From: Seiridium cupressi
Lineage: Eukaryota > Ascomycota > Sordariomycetes > Amphisphaeriales > Sporocadaceae
Assembly: GCA_036674765.1 (NCBI GenBank)
Contig: JARVKI010000007.1
Coordinates: 682,001 to 746,000, forward strand
Length of the DNA stretch: 64,000 nucleotides
Direction of reading: 5' to 3'
This document shows, in pieces, positions 34,185 to 44,700 of the stretch. The notes below the pieces were generated by a model that worked only from the letters and a program-made list of their open reading frames with translations, did no database searches and was not told the DNA's origin. Both the position numbers and the translations under genes were made by a program. The first letter of the stretch is position 1, and every line of letters begins with the position of its first letter.

Positions 34185-35501
34185 TCATGACCTGATCTCA
34201 GCAGCAGCTTTGCGGAGCCTATTCATGACCGCCGCTGCGATGTCGTCTCTATCCGAGATACCTTCCACAAATATCAGGTCAGGCTTTCTCCTGTCCAGTT
34301 CTCTTAACGCCGAAAACAAACCCTGGGCCACGCTTTTAGCGTCTCGACCTATGCTTAAATCAAATACTTTCCCAATCAGCGAGCCTTCGGTATTGAAGAG
34401 CCCGCCTTCCTGCACGTCGAGTTCAGTCTCCGCATCCTCCACCACCTTCGACTGAAATTTCGCACACTGCAGCCCAGCCCCGGGTGCCCATGTCTGAGTC
34501 CGGATCACCCCTATGCTAAGCGTTTTCTGCTCGGACTCTTTCAATTCTTTTGACAGCTGGTTTATCGCCTGCACGTCTGCTTCCAAGATTGCTTCCCTCC
34601 CACCTGTAGAGTTCGCCTCGTACAGGATCACTTTTGCTTTCGGGCTATAATGCTTGTATTTCATGCCAGGGGCTCTCGGCGCTTCACCCTTTGCGCCGGC
34701 TTCCGAATGATCCTTATAGGCCTTTTGCACACCGCTCCAACCTTCACAGCTTCGAATCTCATCGAGACTCACACCTCCTGGCCGTAGTACAACGGGGGGT
34801 GAGCAGAGCCCATCTACAACTGTCGATTCCACCCCAACCTGGCAGGGCCCACCGTCCAGGATCATTTCAATGCGTCCGTCCATATCTTCCAGCACATCCG
34901 AGGCTGTGGTGGCTGATGGCCTGGTCGACGCGTTGGCAGAGGGTGCGGCAAGTGGTTTCCCGGTGAGTTTGATGAGAGACAAGGCCAAAGGCGACGAAGG
35001 CATTCGAGCGCCAAAGGTCTTGAGACCTGCCGTTACCTCGGGGGCCAGCTTTGATGGTGCCGGGTTGGGCAGTAATATCGTGAGAGGGCCTGGCCAGAAT
35101 TTTGCAACAAGAGGCTTATAAATTTCTGGTATTGGGTCGGTACTTCCATTTGATGCCGAGCCATTCGTGGCAGGTTTGAGCAAATCCCGTAACATGTCAA
35201 GATCAGAGACATGGACAATCAGGGGGTTGTCCTGTGGCCGACGCTTGGCAGCGTAGATTCCCTTGACCGAACCACTCCTCGTAGCATCTGCACCCAGTCC
35301 ATACACAGTCTCTGTAGGAAACCCAACGGGAATGTCTTTGCTCCTCAAGTACTCTGCCGCTTCTTTCAGGACTTTAATACTTGGGGTTTCTTGAGCAGAA
35401 ACTTGCCACTTTTCCACATGCTCTCCATCTTCAAATAGGCCCAAATTTTCTCTGCTGACCTTTAGTACCTTGGTGGCCACCACCGGTAGATCTTGCGACA
35501 T
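34185..35501 (-). CDS. SUA5: Threonylcarbamoyl-AMP synthase
   Basis: A single exon of 438 residues starting MSQDLPVVATKV. Sua5 makes threonylcarbamoyl-AMP from Thr, bicarbonate and ATP, the first step of the t6A37 modification of ANN-decoding tRNAs. The YrdC domain (about residues 45-265) has KDIPVGFPTETVYGLGADA, AAKRRPQDNPLIVHV, FWPGPLTILL, GKPLAAPSANASTRPS and VESTVVDG. The C-terminal Sua5 domain (about 290-430) has SPGMKYKHYSP-like PGMKYKHYSPKAKV and ends in a helix. The frame stays open for 42 codons upstream of the ATG with a basic, acid-free sequence but no further ATG. The gene is divergent from COG4. Confidence 0.95.
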   Translation of the reverse strand: MSQDLPVVATKVLKVSRENLGLFEDGEHVEKWQVSAQETPSIKVLKEAAEYLRSKDIPVGFPTETVYGLGADATRSGSVKGIYAAKRRPQDNPLIVHVSDLDMLRDLLKPATNGSASNGSTDPIPEIYKPLVAKFWPGPLTILLPNPAPSKLAPEVTAGLKTFGARMPSSPLALSLIKLTGKPLAAPSANASTRPSATTASDVLEDMDGRIEMILDGGPCQVGVESTVVDGLCSPPVVLRPGGVSLDEIRSCEGWSGVQKAYKDHSEAGAKGEAPRAPGMKYKHYSPKAKVILYEANSTGGREAILEADVQAINQLSKELKESEQKTLSIGVIRTQTWAPGAGLQCAKFQSKVVEDAETELDVQEGGLFNTEGSLIGKVFDLSIGRDAKSVAQGLFSALRELDRRKPDLIFVEGISDRDDIAAAVMNRLRKAAAEIRS

Positions 35502-36081
35502 TGTGTGGTATGATGTGTACTGGAGCACTGCTCGGACAGCATGAAAAGGCTTGTAAATGCGCCTTAGAGCCAACGTGAGTGATGTATGACTCACTTTGCG
35601 AGTCGGGGATGAATAGGAATTGCTCAAGTCTTGTCAGATCAAAAATAATTATGGAAGGTGGGAACTCCCAAGATAGCAGGATGGTCTAAAAACTAAACAT
35701 AGCCCAAACGAGAGACTTGTGAGTGTGTTGGGCATCCAAGGTTGACTCGTGAGAAAACTTTCTGAAAATGGATGCGATAACATCACTCCGGGGCTCAGTA
35801 CACGCCCCCAGGAATGCTAGGCGCACTCCACCAAAGAAGCCTTGAGCCAGCCCAGGGTCTGGGCGTGCCGCCGTTGCATCAGCGGCTCGAAATGCCATGT
35901 CGGGGCCGTCCCAGGGATCAGCCGCTAGATCCCAGCACTGCAGGTCCCGGATTCGCGGGGACACCTTACCACAATTGACCGTCCCGAATACAACAGTCGG
36001 AGCTGTGAAGTGCAGCGCATTCAGCTGGGGCCACCATCGCAATCCCCATTTCGACATGCGCCGCCTCAGACCACGGTCCCA
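35502..36081. promoter_or_regulatory. Divergent promoter region of SUA5 and COG4
   Basis: 580 bp between divergent start codons. The first 126 bp next to SUA5 form an open in-frame extension beginning at a TTG (35627). The minus-strand frame 35686-36216 runs into COG4 and is a shadow. Confidence 0.5.
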
Positions 36082-38548
36082 ATGTCCGCCATCAATCTCC
36101 TCAATGGCGACTCCGCAGCCCACAGACTCGACAGCACCAAGGCGAACAGCAGCGGCCCCGCCATCCACCATGCCGGCTCCCTCGAAGACGTGCGTGCCTC
36201 GCTGGCAGCTCTCCATAGCCGCGAGGCCGCAATCACCTCTCGGCTGAAGGCCCTGCTCTCGTCACAGGCAGATCTCTCCCGCGAGCTCGGCCGCCTCGAC
36301 ATACTGCGGGCAAATCTTGGCTCCCAAGTCATAGCAACCCGCTCCATCTCCAATGGTATGCTTTCGAGCGCCGCCGACACAGCAGGCCGCCTTTCCAATC
36401 GAGTGAAGGAGCTCGATCTAGAGAAGGATCGTGTGCAGCAGACCCTCCAGGTCGTCGAGCAGGTTGCCGAACTCAAGGCTTGCGTCCATGGCGTGGTAGG
36501 ATCCATGGGTGCGCCGCAGGATTGGGAAGCCGCGGCCGGGTATATTGCCCGAGCATCCAAGGTGCCCGAGGCTATCGTCCGCGGCGGCTTTGCTGCAGGT
36601 ATTGTCCCCAGCGTCGAGGTGCCCGATGCGCCGTGGGTTACGCTGGAGAATGCCAAGGAGAGTTTGTGCGGTCTGTTCCTGAGGGAATTCGAAAAGGCGG
36701 CCAAGGATGGGGATGGAGCCAAAGTAACGCGATTTTTCAAACTGTTCCCTCTGATTGGAAGAGGGGATACAGGACTAGATGTCTACGGACGCTATGTCTG
36801 TCAGGGGGTGGCGGGCACGGCAAGACAAACGCTCAAGGAGCTTCCTGGCGGCCAAGGACGAAAGGACGGGTACTTCTATGCGAATGCACTGACCAAGTTG
36901 TTCGAGCACATCGCCCAGATAGTAGAGGGCCACGGTGGCCTGGTCGAGCGACACTACGGCGCAGGGAAGATGGTGAAGGTAATTGAGAGACTACAGATGG
37001 AGGCCGATGTCCAGGGCGGGATCATCCTCGACTCCTGGAGTGACGAAAGAACCGTGGATCGGAGGCTCACGGACGTCAAAAGCTATCCCTTCTCGTTTTT
37101 GGTCCAGAGTTTCGTACCTCCAGCTAAGGGCCTAGCCGGAGCTCCCAGGATGAATTCTCCTGCATTAGGCGGCGGGACCAATGCCAGAAACAGCGAGGAC
37201 GAAGGGGTTGACATGAAGGAGGTCGATGAACTACTCAGGGAGATTGCTGTCATGCTAGGAAGATGGTCACTATACTCAAGATTTATAGCAGGAAAATGCC
37301 GGGTAAGCCAAGCTCAATCATGCATGTCGTCGGGGCGAGGGTTTTAACACACTACAGACTCCTGATGCAGAAGAAGACACTGCGCTCTCGATACCTGAGG
37401 TCCTCACCAACTCCAATCTAGGGAAAAAGGTCTCTGCCAAACTCACCACACCGTATCAAGTTATGTCAACATTCTTCTTTAGGAGATCTGTTGAGAAAGC
37501 ATTCCAACTAGATGAGTCTCCGTCGGGTCTTTCGCTGAGCCTCCATAAGGGCGTTGATGGCAACCCTCCCTATATAATATCAGCTGTCGATGACGTGATG
37601 TATATCGTCAGCGCAGTCATCGAAAGGTGCCTGTCTACCTCACAACGGGATGTTGTCAGCTCAGTCATTCCAACAGTGAGTAGAGTACTAAGCGCCGACT
37701 TCATTGGCGTCATTCAAAGAAGAATGCAGCATGACTGCTACCCGAAGCCTGCTATTCAAGGTGGCTTCCCACCCGAGGATAAAATTATCGCGTTCATAGT
37801 GCTCATCAACAGTCTCGACGTGGCAATCGAGTATCTCAACCGAATCATATCGTCACGCCTTGGCGCGTCTGCAGAAACAAATGGCGCGGCTACACCTAAC
37901 CCTCTTGCTGCGTCATTTCCCTTTGAACACGACATCAACTCAGTTACCTCGTCCCTCAACGGTTTAAACTCTAGCTTTGCGTTGAAAGCCAATGAGCTTC
38001 ATACCGAAGGAGTAGCGCATCTCTTTTCCAACGTTGTAGACAAACGTCTAAAGGTAGTCGTCCAAGAGACCTTCCGTGACGCAGACTATGCCCTCACCGA
38101 AGAAGAACTGGCCGAAATAGCACGCCAGAATGAAGTGGAGGAAGAGGAAGAAATGTTGGACCACGTCCAGCGGCAATTCGAGCGCGGCTGGAACGCCCTT
38201 GTCAAACCTATTGAACGCATCATGACGACTAGGCCCTTTGCTGCGCTCATGAATAGAGCGGCAAAGGAGCTTGCTGTCACCTTGGAGAGAAGAGTGTGGA
38301 GATATGGCGGCAAGGCAAATGCTTACGGCGCTATAAGGATGGAGAGAGACTTCTCGGGCATTATCAGCATTGTGGCGAAGGGTAATTATAGTGTGAGAGA
38401 CATGTTTAGTAGGGTAAGCCAAACGTTGATGGTAGCAAATATGGAGGACGATGAGTGGGAAGAGTTGATGGCCGAGGGTGAGGAAGGTATAGAATGGGTG
38501 CTAAGTGAAGATGAAAGGCGAAAAGCTAGAAATTTAATCAGAGACTAA
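36082..38548 (+). CDS. COG4: Conserved oligomeric Golgi complex subunit 4
   Basis: Two exons (36082-37302, 37358-38548) with a 55-bp intron give 803 residues. COG4 is in lobe A of the COG tether, which binds retrograde vesicles at the Golgi and contacts the SNARE regulator Sly1. The N-terminal coiled coil is seen at about residues 30-150 (SREAAITSRLKALLSSQADLSREL, split here only for description). RFFKLFPLIGRGDTGLDVYGRY is a strong COG4 marker. The C-terminal half has FQLDE, MTTRPFAALMNRAAKELAVTLE and a terminal DEWEELMAEGEEGIEWVLSE helix. Start ATG follows CCCA and precedes SAINLLNGDS; a 24-codon in-frame extension upstream looks non-coding. Confidence 0.93.
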
Positions 38549-39335
38549 GTAGAGGGATTGCATCTACCTAAGCACCAAGAGTTAACATGGCACATGTACC
38601 CGAATGGGATGAAATCACCCCTTTCTGTTGTGGCAGAATCTTTTGAGCCCTGTCTTACGAAAAGAAAAAATTTTGTTGTTCGTGGCAGGCAAGCCACTTT
38701 GCTCGATCAACATTTCTACACTATCAACGTGAGTCAGTCGCAGAACGTCAATGAGCGTTTGGATTGCTGCAACTGTTGAGAGATCGAGGCCAACATCCAA
38801 TTCTCGAATTCTTGAGTAGTCATCCTTTCTCTCAAAATCAAGGTGTTCTGGAAATCTCGCGGTGTTGCGGAAAGTGTGCGCATGAGACATCAAGAGGCTG
38901 TGATTTTCTTGTATTCTTATGGAGGTGCTCATGTGTATATACGAGAACCCATATATTTCGCAGCCTTCCCAGGTAAGAGTTAACACAAACACTCCCGCGA
39001 ACGACAAGGTTGGACCCGCTCAACTATCACCAGTGTGGCTTGGGGCGCGCGTTGTTCACTGAGCTGAAGTTCATTATGAGCGCTGCGCTGTGCCTCAGTT
39101 TGCCTGTTACTGCTGCAGGCTCCAGCTCGATTCTTGTTTCTCTTCGCCATGGGTTTTCTAGTGCTCTCTAGCTTCGAATGGCAATAGAAAGAATCATTCT
39201 CCAATCCTATCCAGCCGCACAGCTCGCCCACAGCTCAATGTCGGCTCACGTCAACGGAGTAAACTCATCTAACACAGCTTGTTATAACGTGGTCTGTGTA
39301 CTGTTGAGCCTTCGTCAATCTCTACATTTCGTAGA
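38549..39335. other. Intergenic, no gene seen
   Basis: About 790 bp after COG4. Frames at 38615-39007 (-) and 38980-39231 (-) lack domains. The border between the mainly intact left part and the pseudogene-rich right part falls here. Confidence 0.45.
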
Positions 39336-39984
39336 CTAGGCGATATCAAATATCTCCTGCAAACTGTTTTCTACGACAGCATTGCTGTACAATGATTCCG
39401 TCAGTATAGACCTCACCAACAAATTTGAAGGTGCCTTTCCCAATAGAACGTAATATGAAAGAGTTTGCTTCCAGAGGATTCGTATAGTCGCATCTCCAAA
39501 AACCATATGGTCTGGACCTTGTCCTATCTTCCCATCGTCTGTCACAAATATAATCCTGTCATTTCTTCCGGTGTTCGTCAATATTGCCGCGATAAAGTGG
39601 TCTGAAAAGCGAGCAAAGTTGTCTTCCACCGAAGACTCTCCTTCGGTTGACGAACTGCTTCTAAATTGCCAAGGGAAATCCTTTTCTTTTGTGGTAAACA
39701 CTAGTTTTGGGCTAAACAGCGTATGACTGCACCCCAATACACTTTTTGCCAGGGTGAGAATATGTCGTCTGAGGACTGTCGCACGGTAGGCATCGTGTCC
39801 CCAGACGTAAGATAGAGTAGTATATAAAATTCTGTCCCGGCATATACGCGCGAGTTATAAGGATAAGGGTCTGGTTGAATCGTGAGAGGCGGGTTCTGAA
39901 AATCGGAGAAGTCTGATTTCTCTCTTGTACTCGCTGAAGTATTGATAGTCCACAGCTAACGGATTTGGAGACACTAATCTGTGG
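39336..39984 (-). pseudogene. HET-domain protein relic
   Basis: One minus-strand frame reads as both ends of a heterokaryon-incompatibility (HET) protein. Upstream part: EYKREIRLLRFSEPA, then an in-frame TAA at 39855-39857, then the hallmark YTTLSYVWGHDAYRATVLRRH (Y-x-x-LSYVWG). Only about 60 residues later comes a stretch like the HET C-terminus: RIIFVTDDGKIGQGPDHMVFGD followed by YYVLLG. Functional HET proteins normally have about 400 more residues between these parts, so a large internal deletion is inferred. There is no ATG at the expected start. In living fungi HET proteins trigger cell death when unlike hyphae fuse. Intron rescue of the TAA is not obvious. Confidence 0.75.
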
Positions 39985-40580
39985 CTTCATCAGAGTAACA
40001 CAGTGTACCCAGGAGCCCTCGCCCATGTAAGCGGGAGGCTGAAGTTAACCATGGTCTACCCGCAGTCAGTAACAATTTCGTAGACGTACCAAATTGATAG
40101 CTGTAGGGCTGCATCGTCATCCTGGTACTGATGTATCGAAAAAAGCAATACCGGGGTCAAGCAAGTCCATGCTTCAAGTCCGAAGATTGATCAACGAACA
40201 AGCGTCCACTAATACTCGGTGGACGCTTGCCGTACTCCTTGGTCGCCATGATACTTGTTACTCAGGTTCCGTGGCAGATGCGTGTTTTGTTTTGACGTGG
40301 GGATTACCCTGATCCTTCATTCAATTGTCACTATAAAGTTGTGGTCATCAATAGGGAGCTTGGGGAATGAAACATGATATGCACTTAGATGCAGGCTTAT
40401 CGTTATAAACCCCACTATGGAGTAGACCGGCCTGTCACGGTCCAAGTCGCGCCTGCAGCGAATTTCGCAGCTCTTTGTCCTCAGCTTTTACCTCACGCAA
40501 CACGCACCAAGCAATTCGTGTTCCAGGTTGCAATCCACACATTCGGTACTCGGAACATTTGGAAATCGTTGGATTCAAGT
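39985..40580. other. Intergenic, no gene seen
   Basis: About 600 bp between the HET relic and the THO7-like gene. The THO7-like frame is open upstream to 40389, but that stretch has no domain and is taken as leader. Confidence 0.45.
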
Positions 40581-41747
40581 ATGGCATCGAATCGGTACGA
40601 CCTGCTCGATGATGCGGAGGAAAACGAGCTGCATCACAAACGTCTTCTCCCGCTAGAAACCAGACCCTTCTTACGACTCACCAAGCGCCTGCTCGCGCCG
40701 GGCAGCTTGACGAACCCCGATATCTTCAAGCTACCGACTCCTCCTCCGGATGGCGCTACCGACACCGAAGTAGAAGAGTCGCAAGATGCCTCGACGTTGT
40801 CCGCCGAGGTCAACGCACTGAGGGAGGATGTCCTCTTCGATTTCCAGGCCTTCGATGTTGTGATCGATCGCCTCCAATTTTTAGCGACACAAAATGCGGC
40901 CGAGCGCGAGCGCTATGCCAACGACCGCGGCCAGATCTTAGATACTATGGAGTCAGTTCGGCAGTCCAATGCCACTTTGCGCTCCCAGCTGGATGAAGCA
41001 CGCGCGACGCTCGCCCAGCGAAAGAAGTTTGATGAGCTCGCCGATAAGATCACGGGCAACCGTATGTTGCGGACAAGAGAAGAACAGCACGTCAACATTC
41101 AGAAGCTTACGGAGGAATGCGAGGAGCTGCAGCGGGAAAGCGAGACATATGGTGGCACATGGCGCGAGCGGAAGGAGCAATTCGACAAGCTTGTCGACGA
41201 GGGCGTGAATCTGAGGAAGATGATCAGGGACGAGCAGGAGGAGGTTGAGCGGAGAGAAGGCATGGATGAGGGAGATGCAGGCGAGGAAGACAGCCATGCC
41301 GTGGACACGCCGGCTAATCGCAGCCAGAGCGGAAACGCGACGCCAGCGCCTCGAAGTGAAGGGGCTACTACACCAATACATCCAGGCAGTAGCAACGGAA
41401 GAACACCAGCACCCGACGAAAGCGGGCAACCTGCGGGCGACAGCTTGAAACCCACACAGGACGCAACCGGCAGTTTCTCTAGGGGAGGAAGCCAAGCACC
41501 GAGCCTGAGGGTCGAGAGTCCAAGAGGTAGCACATCCAGAGCCGGCTCTCCTGCAGCAGGCACGCCGGCAGCCGAAGACCAAACGGGCAGGGGGGAGCCA
41601 GAGGACGGGGAGGATATCGAGATGGGCGATTCGGCCCAGGCTGTGGACACGCCGATGGCCGAGGGCAGTGCGGAGGATAATCGTGACACCCCTCAAATTA
41701 CGGTAGATGCACCGGTCGGTGGCCAGGACAAGATGGACACTACGTAG
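40581..41747 (+). CDS. THO complex subunit 7/Mft1-like protein
   Basis: A single exon of 388 residues starting MASNRYDLLDDAEEN. The first 230 residues resemble the Tho7/Mft1 domain: HKRLLPLETRPFLRLTKRLL, then a long coiled coil (LSAEVNALREDVLFDFQAFD, QLDEARATLAQRKKFDELAD, ITGNRMLRTREEQHVNIQKL). THO joins TREX to couple transcription with mRNA export in the nucleus. After residue about 240 the protein is an acidic, Ser/Pro/Thr-rich disordered tail with repeated TPA and RSG-like patches, common in filamentous-fungal members. The coiled coil alone would be weak evidence; the conserved KITGNRMLRTREE segment makes the call likely. Confidence 0.8.
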   Translation: MASNRYDLLDDAEENELHHKRLLPLETRPFLRLTKRLLAPGSLTNPDIFKLPTPPPDGATDTEVEESQDASTLSAEVNALREDVLFDFQAFDVVIDRLQFLATQNAAERERYANDRGQILDTMESVRQSNATLRSQLDEARATLAQRKKFDELADKITGNRMLRTREEQHVNIQKLTEECEELQRESETYGGTWRERKEQFDKLVDEGVNLRKMIRDEQEEVERREGMDEGDAGEEDSHAVDTPANRSQSGNATPAPRSEGATTPIHPGSSNGRTPAPDESGQPAGDSLKPTQDATGSFSRGGSQAPSLRVESPRGSTSRAGSPAAGTPAAEDQTGRGEPEDGEDIEMGDSAQAVDTPMAEGSAEDNRDTPQITVDAPVGGQDKMDTT

Positions 41748-42015
41748 GGTTTCTGTTGGCACTGGACTGCGAAATTCGATTTATGGATGGCAATCTTATT
41801 TATACCCCTAATGCGAACTGATCCCACGAAGGGCAATCATGTATCATTGCCATGGTCGCAGTCTCAATTTGACCATTTTTAGACGTGTAACGACGTGCTA
41901 ATTGATGCGCATTGATGCTCAAAGTGGTATCTATGGTGTCGTCTCGTTCGTTATCATACAAAGCCGTCGCACGTCCGGACTCTTGGCCTCTCCGTATGCA
42001 CCCTCCTGTACCGTC

Positions 42016-42453
42016 CTAAGCGTCCTCCTTGGGGGCACTAGCAAGAATCTCCTTGGCTTTGGCCAGCTCTTCCTGATTGACATCTTGGTCACCTTCTACG
42101 GTGGCGATCTGTTCCTCGAGACGTTGAGTCGCCTCCGTGATACGCTGCTTCAGGGGTCCAAAGACAGCCTTGGTTTCCTCCAGTGCCTTTTGCTATACAA
42201 CAGAACTTGCGTCAGCTATTGCGTGGTTCGCGATGCAGACGGACGATGAGCCGATCAATAGACAGTAGAGGCCTACCTCCTGCTTCAGCATGAACTCGGC
42301 GTTGTTATCTGCACCATTTCCATTCTTGAGGTCAGTCTCGAGCTTCTGGATGCGCGTCGTCTGCGAAGATAGTTCCTTCTGATAGTACTTTTCTTCGGTT
42401 GCCAGTCTGGAGACGGCTTGGGTTGCGATCTTGAGGGGGGACGGGGCCGGCAT
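42016..42453 (-). CDS. Tubulin-specific chaperone A
   Basis: Two exons (42277-42453, 42016-42192) with an 84-bp intron give 117 residues, the usual size of tubulin cofactor A (yeast Rbl2, fission yeast Alp31). It binds free beta-tubulin and hands it to the folding machinery. The protein is a three-helix bundle: MPAPSPLKIATQAVSRLATEE, KYYQKELSSQTTRIQKLETDL, then LKQE|QKALEETKAVFGPLKQRI across the intron, ending in ASAPKEDA. The intron junction falls exactly between two glutamate/glutamine codons and restores the frame. Confidence 0.92.
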
Positions 42454-42984
42454 CTTGGGCTGCGATCGAGGGTTCTCTGGTAGGTCTACGGGTTCGTGTT
42501 TTGGGTATTGCCACGTGAATACTGTGCAGGCGAAACGATGCAGGCGAGCTTTCTTTGCCTGTCGTAGCTAGAAGGGTGGTTAACTAGGAGCTCGCAGTGC
42601 TCCATGTCAACATTTGAGCTTTTGTTTAGAGGGGTTGGCGGGGTAAAGGAGCTCCGCTTATCGATATCATGTAGTTCTGTATAGGCAGCAGCAAGACGAG
42701 GCGAGGAGCCGAAAGTTTCAAGCATAATATTTGTTTCGCTATTTCTCTTATTCGTGAGATTTGCTTTGTTTCATATTCTGTAAATCATGACTTGTTATCA
42801 GACTATAGCCGATGGTGGGAGTATCAAAACCATACGGTCAACATGTACTGAGACAACTACAAGTCATCATTGGAGCGGGCGTGAAGAGCAAGGTGGAAGG
42901 AACGGCTTGACTTGAGTAATGTTTCAATTCCCCTAGATTCCCCTATTCTACAAAGCTGCAGTTTGTGGCAGTGTATTCTTCAGC
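42454..42984. other. Intergenic, no gene seen
   Basis: 530 bp between tubulin cofactor A and the dynamin relic. The 79-residue frame 42486-42725 (-) is not recognisable. Confidence 0.45.
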
Positions 42985-44700
42985 TCAAGCATTCTCAAAC
43001 CCGAATTTTGCAGCAAAAAGATCCATCTTATTGTTTTCCTTTTGAAACTTAGGTTTTATAGCTGCTGACATACTAGCAATCGACGAGTCGAAGTTCCAAG
43101 AGTGGTTGTATGTAATAGGACGACGGAAAAGATGCGCGACCAGGATCTCATCCGCTTTCTTGACTAACCCATCCTTGAGTTTATCAAATCTGAACATGAT
43201 CAACTCTTTCCAAATACCCGATCTGGTATTCTCGTTGACAGCATATTGCAGCACCACTTTTATGATGTGGTTGGTAGCATTGAGTATATTATCGGTGTAC
43301 TCGTCAATGTGCCTTTTCCAAGGCTTGCATTGCTCCCGAAAAATATCTCCAATGATTAACGGGTTATACATGCCTGGGAATTCACATCCTCATAAGCTTC
43401 TCATAAGCTCTTTTACCTATTGCAAATAATGGCCTCGAGGGACCTCTCGGGACCTGTTCTTGCTGTAGTTCTCGGCGATCTCCCTCAAATGACCATACCG
43501 ACGCATCGTTGCCGCAAAGTCTGTGAGGGTATTTTGAACCACGGTCGGAAGCCTCTTCTGATATCCCTCAGGTTCACTGGTACTCCCAAAAGATTTATCA
43601 CCGTAACGCCCGCTGGTTGCCTCCTTAATCAGGGTAGCGAAACGATAGCTAGCGCGCAACAGGTAGCTACGCTGCTCTTCCACTGTAGCTCTCGAGGCAC
43701 CCAGCTTGTCAAGTGCCAGTGAAGAATCAGCCAACTCGCTTTCAACTCGCAGGATGAGATCGGGTAATTGCTCCAACATCTGGTTGGTCAGAGCTTCGCT
43801 AAGCCGGATCCGCAGAGCGGAAACCCCTTTGTGCTTCCACGGTAATGTGGCCCACACGCCTTGGGTCAGGAACTCGGATTCCCACCTGTCCCGTTCTTCA
43901 TTGGTGACATCGCGAGACTTGAAGCTTCGGTTGCGCAAGACGGGCTAGCCCAGACGGAAGTGCACGTTGCGATTCTGGGCTGTCTCAATATAGTTGTGGT
44001 CATTATCTGAGCCGACATCAAGAGTATCCGGTTTCGTGATCAGCCCCGTCATGCTCAGACCATGAGGATCGATTTTACTCGCTTCCTCAATCATATCGGA
44101 GATATCGATTTTTTCGGGGGGCGCATAGTGCTGAAATTCCTCGAGCTTCACCCTCTCTTCTTGAGACCGATCATTATCTGGCTGAATAGATACCTTGCAC
44201 CTCTCCTGAGAATCAGGGAGGTGTCCGAGTATGAGCTCCGTTGCGAATCTTGTGCAGAGGTTGTCTTTTATGGGAAAGGACATGCGCGAGATGGCTTGGA
44301 GAACCGAGCTCTTGCCCGACGACTGATCGCCACACATCACGATTTTGCGGAAGGTCTACGTATCTACTGATACCTTTCGACCCTAATTTGTCAATTGTGT
44401 CCATGAGGGCCTTGTGTCCTTGGACTGCAATGATCTCATCGCCGGCGTTGTCATCTTCAGTATCAAGCTGAGCACGTGTGGCTCAAAATTTGAGCCAGTA
44501 TAATAGGGAGGATAAATTGGAAAACTTGCGTAGCCAAGCTCTAGGGTAATCTTTTTATTCTCAACAAGATCGTCATCAAGTTGGGCAGCTATGCAGCAGA
44601 CTGACAATGAAGAAGTACTATCGGATCTAACAGGAGTTGCAAGGCTCTCACCAGAGCCCCCGCCACGCCTCAACGAGGGATCCAATAAGTCATGCAAAGT
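42985..44700 (-). pseudogene. Dynamin-like GTPase relic
   Basis: Several pieces on the minus strand line up with a fungal Mx/dynamin-like protein. The N-terminus has HKALMDTIDKLGSKGISRYVDLPQ. A one-base frame change follows before VMCGDQSSGKSSVLQAIS, which contains the G1/P-loop. FPIKDNLCTRFATELILG is next. Then IEEASK jumps directly to DPHGLSMTGLITKPDTLD (G4), so roughly 80-90 residues with the G3 (DxPG) motif are missing. A TAG at 43945-43947 replaces the Trp expected between HFRLG and PVLRNRSF. The stalk continues (GVWATLPWKHKGVSALR, GMYNPLIIGDIFREQ), with another break near 43375-43420. The last exon stops at 42985, before a complete GED. At least four lesions make function impossible. 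Confidence 0.85.
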
